Assembly: GCA_027485405.1 (NCBI GenBank)
Contig: JAIXRB010000023.1
Location: forward strand, 1-5,428
Source: Leptospiraceae bacterium
Lineage (GTDB): Bacteria; Spirochaetota; Leptospiria; Leptospirales; Leptospiraceae
DNA: 5,428 bases
Direction: 5' to 3'
Under the pieces are notes generated by a model that saw nothing but the letters and a program-made list of their open reading frames with translations, had not been told where the DNA came from and did not search any database. Made by a program: the position numbers and the translations under genes. Positions 1 to 5,102 of this stretch are shown here, piece by piece (the first letter of the stretch is position 1; each line of letters opens with the position of its first letter).

Positions 1-82
1 AGGTGGAATGCCAAGCTCAGGTGGAATGCCAAGCTCAGGTGGAATGCCAAGCTCAGGTGGAATGCCAAGCTCAGGTGGAATG
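1..82 (+). repeat. 18-bp in-frame tandem repeat (VNTR-like)
   Basis: Four perfect copies of GGTGGAATGCCAAGCTCA lie at 2-19, 20-37, 38-55 and 56-73. A 9-base partial copy follows at 74-82, and base 1 matches the last base of a further unit, so the array very likely continues upstream. The unit is a multiple of three and encodes GGMPSS, so copy-number change would lengthen or shorten the protein without a frameshift. The absence of any substitution between copies suggests recent expansion or ongoing slippage. Confidence 0.95.
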
Positions 83-1606
83 TTGCCGCCTCCTGGTTCG
101 GCTGGAGCTGATTTCTTACAGCCTGCGGTTTATCAATTCTTAAAGGAAACAGGTCCCCATCCTAGTTATACGAAGCCGCCATCAGCAAACGACCAAATTC
201 AAAATTACCAGGAAGCACTCCAAGCCCTAAACCAAGGAATGGTGACAGGCACTCCAGGGGTTCCCGGTACGCCTTTTGTTCCACCACAAGGCTCTGGAAT
301 CTTGGGTCCATTTTATCTTCCCAATCCTGCCGAACTCCAATCAAATATACAAAAATTAGGTGATAGTGTCTCGCAAATTGCCGACGGGATGAGTTCCGCG
401 GCGGGAAAGATGAGAAACATTGCGGATATTCCACTCTCTGCGGATGCTTTCTTTTCGGGCGACTGGAAAAAATACCGAGACCTTCCCCTAGCAGATAGGA
501 GATCAGGAAAAGATAGAAGGCAGAGCCCCGGAAATGCACCTGGTGACAAAAAAGACAGAAGATCAGGGCAAGACCGAAGGAAGAAAAACCTTTTCCAAGA
601 AAGAGAAAACTACTTAAAAGAAAAAGCACTAGAGAAACTCAAAGAGGAAGCTGAAGAAGTACAAACTGCACCTCCACCTCCTTCTTTAAACGACATTCTT
701 TCTCCCTACCTACCACCAACTCCTAGTAAAATGGACCTTCCTTCGGGAATGGACTTGCGATCCGACGAACTCAGGCAAGCTTTTTCTGATGCAACTGAAG
801 TTCCATTAACTAAAGCCAATCTACCTGAACCGGCAACTTTTTCGAAAGAAGAGAAAAACGATGAAGAATGGTTAGAGGAAGATCCTGACTGGCAGAAGAA
901 AACAGAAGATAGTTTAAAACGAGAGATAGAATTACCAGAGCCGATTCCACCAATCGAAGCTCAGATTTCCAAAGCTCTACTTCCCGAGCCAAAAATTCCA
1001 GAAGGTGACCAACCGGACTTACCTCCAAAGATCTCGCTCCCAGAGCCCTTTGACCCTTCCAAAGTAAAAGACGAAACAGTCATTGAAACAGAAGATCCAA
1101 TCCAGGTTGAACTGGTTGCGAAGCCAGAAGAAGACCTGATTATAGGTTTGCCTGCACCCACAGATACCACGAAAGATGAACTAGCCAAGGAAGAAGAAGA
1201 TGAGGTAATCGTTGAGGGCAACCTAGATGAAATAGAGGATGAAAAAGATTTAGAAGATAAAATAGAAGAAGAGCCAGAAAAAGTCATTCATGGGGTTTTG
1301 GAATTAAAGCCTCCAGAAGCCGATGATGCCCCTTTCTTGACTTTGACCTATGATTTTGGAAAAATCCCTCATGCCTTTCGCTTGTCTAAGAATTACTCGA
1401 TAATGGAATACTCCTATTACAAGTATAAACCGATGCTTCTCAAAGCCCAAGAGTTTGCCCGCAGAAAGATGCTAAAAAACGCACTAAACTATTATAGAGT
1501 TATTAAATCACAAAATATACCACCTGAATTACGTAAAATGATCAATCGGAATATCCGAGACATTACCGAATTTATGGAGAAATTTCTTATGGCTAAAGGG
1601 AGCTAA
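2..1606 (+). CDS. Low-complexity Pro/Glu-rich protein with C-terminal helical domain (5' partial)
   Basis: I do not recognise this protein. The frame is open through the left edge, so the true start is probably upstream; residues here are numbered from the Met at 8. Visible parts in order are: MPSSGG repeats (1-24); a Pro/Gly-rich stretch (25-105); two copies of DRRSGxDRR (163-171 and 183-191); a charged, probably coiled-coil helix (about 194-218); and a long acidic, proline-rich, probably disordered region with LPEP at 272, 309, 325 and 344 and LPAP at 381. The only part that looks globular is the C-terminus (about 427-532), which has a beta-like start and then amphipathic helices rich in Tyr, Lys and Arg containing ALNYYRVIKSQNIPPE, reminiscent of a degenerate TPR. 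No membrane segment is seen, and a signal peptide cannot be judged. It ends 3 nt before the first cyclic-nucleotide-binding gene, whose ribosome binding site (AAAGGGAG, 1595-1602) lies inside this reading frame. A scaffold or effector role beside those sensors is inference. Confidence 0.85.
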   Translation, partial: GGMPSSGGMPSSGGMPSSGGMPSSGGMLPPPGSAGADFLQPAVYQFLKETGPHPSYTKPPSANDQIQNYQEALQALNQGMVTGTPGVPGTPFVPPQGSGILGPFYLPNPAELQSNIQKLGDSVSQIADGMSSAAGKMRNIADIPLSADAFFSGDWKKYRDLPLADRRSGKDRRQSPGNAPGDKKDRRSGQDRRKKNLFQERENYLKEKALEKLKEEAEEVQTAPPPPSLNDILSPYLPPTPSKMDLPSGMDLRSDELRQAFSDATEVPLTKANLPEPATFSKEEKNDEEWLEEDPDWQKKTEDSLKREIELPEPIPPIEAQISKALLPEPKIPEGDQPDLPPKISLPEPFDPSKVKDETVIETEDPIQVELVAKPEEDLIIGLPAPTDTTKDELAKEEEDEVIVEGNLDEIEDEKDLEDKIEEEPEKVIHGVLELKPPEADDAPFLTLTYDFGKIPHAFRLSKNYSIMEYSYYKYKPMLLKAQEFARRKMLKNALNYYRVIKSQNIPPELRKMINRNIRDITEFMEKFLMAKGS

Positions 1607-1609
1607 CAG

Positions 1610-2035
1610 ATGAATATACTCGACTATATGAATAACATTTCTACCCAGATATACTCTCGGGGAGAGGTTATTTTCAAAGAAGGGGAACAACCCGATGGAA
1701 ACATGTATTTCATTTTTCAAGGTTTGTTTGCAGTGACTAAGAAAAATCCAGATGGTATGGTAGAAATCATCAAAGAATTGGGACCGGGTGATTTCTTTGG
1801 AGAACTTGCCCTCTTGTCAAAGAAACCCAGATCTATGTCAGTCTCAGTCATTTCATCTAAAGCTAGGTGCGGAGTTCTGCGTGAAGAAGTTCTGACAAAG
1901 TTGTCCAATGTGCACTCTGAATTTATGTTTATTATGTTAAAAAGTTCAGTTCAAATGCTTCACCGAGCAGAGGCTAGACTAGCCCATATTGATTCTGAAA
2001 TAGAGTCGTTGAAGAAGGTTTTAGATGGCAAATGA
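1610..2035 (+). CDS. Stand-alone cyclic-nucleotide-binding domain protein (first of a tandem pair)
   Basis: This 141-residue protein is essentially one Crp-type cyclic-nucleotide-binding (cNMP) domain. The beta-roll runs from about residue 14 to 90. The phosphate-binding cassette is GDFFGELALL (60-69) followed by PRS (73-75). The Glu (E65) and Arg (R74) that contact ribose and phosphate in the CAP/PKA family are both present, so ligand binding is plausible. A helical tail (about 92-140) with heptad-like hydrophobics may be a dimerisation coiled coil. No helix-turn-helix follows, so it is not a classical Crp/Fnr transcription factor. The start at 1610 is supported by AAAGGGAG 7 nt upstream. 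It lies 3 nt after the preceding gene and overlaps the next gene, a clear paralogue, by 11 nt. It is likely a cytoplasmic second-messenger sensor acting through protein contacts; the ligand (cAMP, cGMP or none) is unknown. Confidence 0.9.
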   Translation: MNILDYMNNISTQIYSRGEVIFKEGEQPDGNMYFIFQGLFAVTKKNPDGMVEIIKELGPGDFFGELALLSKKPRSMSVSVISSKARCGVLREEVLTKLSNVHSEFMFIMLKSSVQMLHRAEARLAHIDSEIESLKKVLDGK

Positions 2036-2618
2036 TTTTTTAAAACAATTTATTCCCTATATCAAAGCGACCTCCTTTAATATTGGAGAAAACATATTTG
2101 AAGAAGGTATGCCTTCCGATGGCTTTTTGTATTTTATTCTAAATGGAAACGTGACGGTTTCAAAAAGAACTCCTCTGGGAGATGATGAAGTGATACGGTG
2201 GTTAGGCCCTGGGGAGTTTTTTGGAGAACTGGCTCTGATCCAAGCCTTCCCGAGGTCGGCAACGGTGACAGCGGTATCCGAAACTGTAAAACTAGGCAAA
2301 ATCGACAAAGATACCTTCAACAAAATTGCCAAGGCTAGCCCTCAGTTCATTTCCCATTTGCTAAAGTCTGTGATCTTTCGTTTGGCAGAAGTAGAAGCCA
2401 AGATCACAAGCAAGAAAGAAGCCTATATGGATTTGATGGGGGAGATGGAAGAGAAAGGCATCGATCCTGAGGACAACCCTGAAATGGAAGAAAAGGATCC
2501 CGATGTCGAAAACCCTGAGATCGTAGCAAAAACCAAGGATGGCTTGAAGGAAGAACCACGGTTGAGCCCAGAAGACATCGAAGCTTTACAGAAAATGGGG
2601 AATTTCGGAGCCGAGTAG
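2025..2618 (+). CDS. Cyclic-nucleotide-binding domain protein with acidic C-terminal tail (second of the pair)
   Basis: This 197-residue protein has an N-terminal Crp-type cNMP-binding domain (about 5-115) with a textbook cassette, GEFFGELALI then PRSATV, retaining E68 and R77. A helix (about 104-144) follows. The acidic, probably disordered tail contains two related units, DPEDNPEMEEK (147-157) and DPDVENPEIVAK (158-169), and then a predicted short helix LSPEDIEALQKM (180-191). There is no DNA-binding domain. The two cNMP domains share the EEG/KEG, YFI, LGPG and FFGELAL blocks, indicating tandem duplication; only this copy gained the tail. The start at 2025 is preferred because AAGG (2015-2018) lies 6 nt upstream and the protein then begins like its paralogue. 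It overlaps the upstream gene by 11 nt, implying translational coupling. Biochemical role and ligand are unknown. Confidence 0.9.
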   Translation: MANDFLKQFIPYIKATSFNIGENIFEEGMPSDGFLYFILNGNVTVSKRTPLGDDEVIRWLGPGEFFGELALIQAFPRSATVTAVSETVKLGKIDKDTFNKIAKASPQFISHLLKSVIFRLAEVEAKITSKKEAYMDLMGEMEEKGIDPEDNPEMEEKDPDVENPEIVAKTKDGLKEEPRLSPEDIEALQKMGNFGAE

Positions 2619-2630
2619 ATCGAAAACAAT

Positions 2631-2660
2631 TGGACAGCCTATGAGTCTAAAATTTAGAAT
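2631..2660 (+). promoter_or_regulatory. Candidate sigma-70-type promoter for the peroxiredoxin-sufB unit
   Basis: TGGACA (2631-2636) matches five of six -35 consensus bases, and TAGAAT (2655-2660) matches five of six -10 bases, with an 18-bp spacer. Transcription would start near 2667, giving a very short leader. TAAAAT (2648-2653) is an alternative -10 but lacks a good -35. The site lies in the only gap (62 bases) between the upstream three-gene unit and the peroxiredoxin gene. It is predicted from sequence alone. Confidence 0.5.
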
Positions 2661-2668
2661 TATTCTAA
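2654..2668 (+). promoter_or_regulatory. Fur-family (PerR-type) operator, perfect 7-1-7 palindrome
   Basis: TTAGAAT-T-ATTCTAA is a perfect inverted repeat of seven bases around one central base. It differs from the Bacillus PerR box TTATAATNATTATAA by one symmetrical change in each half. It overlaps the candidate -10 element and runs into the Shine-Dalgarno sequence TAAGGAG (2666-2672) of the peroxiredoxin gene, so a bound repressor would block transcription initiation. PerR is a metal-dependent peroxide sensor that commonly represses peroxidase genes, which fits the gene downstream. Another Fur-family member (Fur, Zur) cannot be excluded from the site alone. Confidence 0.65.
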
Positions 2669-2680
2669 GGAGATTCATCT

Positions 2681-3277
2681 ATGCCGCAAGTTACTTCACA
2701 AGCGCCCGATTTTAAAGCCACAGCTGTGGTTGGGGATGCTTTCAAAGAAATTAAATTATCCGACTACAAAGGAAAATGGGTTGTACTTTTTTTCTACCCA
2801 CTTGACTTCACTTTTGTCTGCCCAACTGAGATCATTGAATACGATACAAAACTCGACGAATTTAAAAAATTAGGCGCGGAAGTATTGGGAGTGTCCATCG
2901 ACAGCGAATTCTCTCACCTAGCTTGGAAAAAAACACCCAAGAAAGAAGGTGGAATCGGCGAAATCAAGTATCCTTTGATCGCTGATAAAACCAAAGAAAT
3001 TGCAAAGTCTTTTGGAGTTCTAGTTGAGTCCGGACCAGATGCTGGTGTAGCTCTTCGAGGTACTTTCCTTATCGATCCAAAAGGTGTCATTCGACAAGCA
3101 ACTGTAAATGATCTTCCAGTGGGAAGAAACATTGATGAAGCTCTTCGTTTGATCCGAGCTTTCCAATTTGTAGAAAAGCATGGCGAAGTTTGTCCTGCAA
3201 ACTGGGACGAAGGAAAGAAAACAATGAAGGCAGATCCTACTGGCTCAAAAGAATACTTTTCTGCAGTAAACAAATAG
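2681..3277 (+). CDS. ahpC: Typical 2-Cys peroxiredoxin (AhpC/Prx1 family)
   Basis: This thiol peroxidase reduces hydrogen peroxide and organic hydroperoxides in the cytoplasm. At 198 residues it has full family length. The peroxidatic Cys is C47 in FTFVCPTE, with T44 two residues before the conserved V-C pair. R126 in ALRGTF is the usual active-site Arg. The resolving Cys is C171 in GEVCPANW. The protein carries GGIG (90-93) and a C-terminal EYF (191-193), equivalents of the GGLG and YF motifs linked to sensitivity to overoxidation. It closely resembles cyanobacterial and plastid 2-Cys enzymes in the KYPLIADKTKEIAKSFGVL stretch. The start is fixed by TAAGGAG (2666-2672), 8 nt upstream. A PerR-like operator precedes it, and sufB follows after 30 nt with no terminator between, so the two are probably co-transcribed. 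No ahpF or other reductase lies nearby, so the electron donor (likely thioredoxin) is inferred. The symbol follows usual Leptospira usage; by sequence it is closer to Prx1 than to enteric AhpC. Confidence 0.95.
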   Translation: MPQVTSQAPDFKATAVVGDAFKEIKLSDYKGKWVVLFFYPLDFTFVCPTEIIEYDTKLDEFKKLGAEVLGVSIDSEFSHLAWKKTPKKEGGIGEIKYPLIADKTKEIAKSFGVLVESGPDAGVALRGTFLIDPKGVIRQATVNDLPVGRNIDEALRLIRAFQFVEKHGEVCPANWDEGKKTMKADPTGSKEYFSAVNK

Positions 3278-3307
3278 ATTTTTGAAACACAAGGAAGATA
3301 GATTCAC

Positions 3308-4699
3308 ATGACTGCCTCCGCTTTAGAAACACCTAGCTACTACCAGGCGGATCAATTCCCTAAAGGATTGACTCGCAAAGTCGTGGAATCTATCTCCCAT
3401 ATCAAAAACGAACCTACTTGGCTCACCGAATTTAGATTAAAGGCTTTTGCGGTTTACGAAGAGAAGCCCATGCCCACTTGGGGGTTTATCCCCAACTTTC
3501 ATATTGATTTAGAAAACTATGTGCACTATGTCGGCACAAACCAGAAGAAGAAAAAATCCTGGGACGAAGTAGATCCAGAGATTTTACGAAGCTTTGAAAA
3601 ACTTGGAATCCCAGAGCACGAAAGAAAGTATCTCGCTGGCATTGAGACCATGAACGATTCCGAGACTATCTACGCCAATGTCAAAAAAGAACTCACAGAT
3701 CTCGGGATCATCTTTTGCGATATAGACACTGCTATTAAAGAATATCCAGAGATCGTTCGAAAGTATTTGGGCACAGTCGTCACCATTGGCGATAACAAAT
3801 TCAGTGCCCTCAATTCATGTGTGTTTAGCGGTGGTTCTTTTGCCTATATTCCGAAGGGAATCAAAACACCTATGCCACTCCAGGCTTATTTCAAAGTGAC
3901 TGCCGCATCCTCAGGGCAATACGAAAGAACTCTACTCATAGCAGACGAAGACTCTCATTTGGAATACAGTGAGGGCTGTACTTCTGTGCAAGACAAAGGA
4001 ACGAACTTTCACACAGCAGTCGTCGAGTTAGTGGCAATGGATCGGGCGAAGATCTATTACACTACCATCCAAAACTGGAAAAAGAATATGTACAATTGGA
4101 CAGTGAAACGAGGGATCTGCCACAACAGCGCTCATATCACTTGGACAGATTGCAATATTGGAGCCAATACCATCAAATACCCGGGCATCATTCTTCAAGG
4201 AGACCATTCCACAGGAGATGTGCTTTCCCTTGCTTTTGCAGGCCAAAACCAAGTGCAGGACACGGGTGCTCGTATCATTCACGTGGGCAAAAGCACCAGA
4301 TCCAATATCTTAGCAAAAGGTGTGGCACTCGATGGTGGTATCAACTCCTACCGTGGTTTGGTGAAATTTGAACCATCTAGCAAAGACTCGTATAGCCATA
4401 TCAAATGCGATGGGCTTATGATGGACAATCGATCCGAAACCCATGCCTATCCTTACAACGATGTTTCGGGGGAAAGGGGAAGCTTAAATTATGAAGCGAC
4501 AGTTTCCAAGATCGATGAAGACCAGCTCTTTTATTTGCAATGCCGGGGCTTAAGTGAAGACGATGCAAAGCTACTTATCATCAACGGTTTTTGCGAAGGC
4601 GTCACCAAACATTTGGATGTTGAGTATTCTGTTGAAATGACCAAACTCATTAGAATGATTTTGGAAGATGGAAAGGCGATCGAGGAAAAAGTGGCTTAA
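3308..4699 (+). CDS. sufB: Fe-S cluster assembly scaffold protein SufB
   Basis: SufB is the scaffold subunit of the cytoplasmic SufBC2D complex, where iron-sulfur clusters are assembled before transfer to apoproteins. The 463 residues match the usual length (about 465-495). Family landmarks are: NSCVFSGGSFAYIPKG (169-184); EGCTSVQDKG with C224, the likely counterpart of E. coli C254; the QNW block (255-257) of the beta-helix; KCDG with C367; and NYEATVSKI with E396. C367 and E396 lie 29 residues apart, the same spacing as the essential C405 and E434 of E. coli SufB (numbering from memory). EDQLFYLQCRGLSEDDA near the end is typical of SufB and argues against SufD. A ribosome binding site, AAGGAAG (3291-3297), precedes the ATG. 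It follows the peroxiredoxin by 30 nt, suggesting peroxide-responsive co-expression. sufC, sufD and sufS are absent from the window: the next gene is convergent, so partners would have to be encoded elsewhere. Confidence 0.96.
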   Translation: MTASALETPSYYQADQFPKGLTRKVVESISHIKNEPTWLTEFRLKAFAVYEEKPMPTWGFIPNFHIDLENYVHYVGTNQKKKKSWDEVDPEILRSFEKLGIPEHERKYLAGIETMNDSETIYANVKKELTDLGIIFCDIDTAIKEYPEIVRKYLGTVVTIGDNKFSALNSCVFSGGSFAYIPKGIKTPMPLQAYFKVTAASSGQYERTLLIADEDSHLEYSEGCTSVQDKGTNFHTAVVELVAMDRAKIYYTTIQNWKKNMYNWTVKRGICHNSAHITWTDCNIGANTIKYPGIILQGDHSTGDVLSLAFAGQNQVQDTGARIIHVGKSTRSNILAKGVALDGGINSYRGLVKFEPSSKDSYSHIKCDGLMMDNRSETHAYPYNDVSGERGSLNYEATVSKIDEDQLFYLQCRGLSEDDAKLLIINGFCEGVTKHLDVEYSVEMTKLIRMILEDGKAIEEKVA

Positions 4700-4714
4700 T
4701 TGCCGCTTTTTTTT
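4686..4714 (+). terminator. Intrinsic terminator of the ahpC-sufB unit, overlapping both convergent genes
   Basis: AAAAAGTGGC (4686-4695) pairs with GCCGCTTTTT (4702-4711) to form a 10-bp stem with one U-G wobble and a 6-base loop, TTAATT. Eight T residues (4707-4714) follow the GC core. Reading on the plus strand, this is a standard Rho-independent terminator. On the minus strand the stem has an A-C mismatch and ends in five U, so termination there would be weaker but possible. The loop contains the stop codons of both sufB and the convergent gene. Confidence 0.8.
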
Positions 4715-5010
4715 CCCAAACCCAATCCTAAAACAAACCCAGCCGCAATCAAAAGCCCTAAAGTCTCTCTTACTTCTTCGACATCGATATTCCAATAAGG
4801 AATGAGTGTAAAAAAGTAAGCCGAAAAGCCCAAATAGAATAAAACCAAGAAAGCCGTAACGGCTTTGGGAATCAAACGAAACCATCGAACCAAGGCCAAA
4901 ATGCTCACAGCTAAATAGATGGGAAACCAGAGGTAAGGATCTGGATCGTTCAGTTGCAGATAGGCAAAGAGCAGAAAGACAGGGATGGTAATGGCGATAA
5001 AAACTTTCAT
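4696..5010 (-). CDS. Small four-helix membrane protein, TMEM220 family
   Basis: This 104-residue hydrophobic protein has four probable transmembrane segments (about residues 3-19, 27-43, 50-69 and 84-99). The signature is LQLNDPDPYLWFPIY (18-32), with NDPDP and a following Trp and Tyr, after the first helix. This block and the RETLGLL motif (81-87) before the last helix match what I know of the TMEM220 family (Pfam transmembrane family 220), found in animals and scattered bacteria. Its function is not established. The ATG is at 5010 on the minus strand; only a weak purine-rich stretch (GAGAAG) lies directly upstream, so the start is moderately certain. The gene converges on sufB, overlapping it by 4 bases at the shared TTAA. 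It is divergent from the lipoprotein-like gene to its right. Nothing links it to the oxidative-stress genes beyond position. Confidence 0.85.
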   Translation of the reverse strand: MKVFIAITIPVFLLFAYLQLNDPDPYLWFPIYLAVSILALVRWFRLIPKAVTAFLVLFYLGFSAYFFTLIPYWNIDVEEVRETLGLLIAAGFVLGLGLGKKSGN

Positions 5011-5102
5011 CTTCTCTGACAGACTAGGAAAGTTTTGGGTTATTGCCGCTCTTTTTCTTCGAATCCGCTTGCCGAAAGTCTAAAATTCGAAATCCTTTCC
5101 TT
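5011..5102. promoter_or_regulatory. Divergent intergenic region (92 bases)
   Basis: This gap should hold promoters for the minus-strand membrane protein and the plus-strand gene on the right. The only recognisable core element is TAAAAT (5081-5086) on the plus strand, matching five of six -10 bases; no convincing -35 lies at the right distance. Two TTCGAA palindromes occur at 5058-5063 and 5086-5091, each followed by (A)TCC. No good Shine-Dalgarno precedes the plus-strand ATG. I see no clear operator. Confidence 0.3.

Noticed and set aside
1..82. CRISPR-like array
   Set aside because: The 18-bp units are directly adjacent with no spacers and are in frame with a protein.
1..82. Internal translation starts, since each unit holds AGGTGGAATG
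   Set aside because: AGGTGG is only one base from the ATG, too close for a normal Shine-Dalgarno, and the frame continues upstream; reinitiation cannot be supported.
162..629. 155-residue open frame on the minus strand
   Set aside because: It lies wholly inside the repeat-rich plus-strand gene, has no ribosome binding site or recognisable domain, and is explained by the biased composition of that gene.
821..1159. LPEP motifs as sortase (LPXTG) signals
   Set aside because: They lack the T-G, are repeated internally, and no hydrophobic and basic tail follows; sortase anchoring is also not expected in a diderm spirochaete.
961..1287. Serine-rich minus-strand frame
   Set aside because: The Ser runs are the reverse complement of GAA/GAG/GAT-rich acidic codons on the plus strand, a typical shadow.
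1610..2618. Crp/Fnr transcription factors
   Set aside because: Neither protein has a helix-turn-helix after the cyclic-nucleotide domain.
3278..3307. A terminator or promoter between ahpC and sufB
   Set aside because: The 30-base gap has no inverted repeat and no paired -35 and -10; only a ribosome binding site is visible.
4096..4371. 91-residue plus-strand frame inside sufB
   Set aside because: It is out of frame with a strongly conserved SufB core and has no family resemblance.
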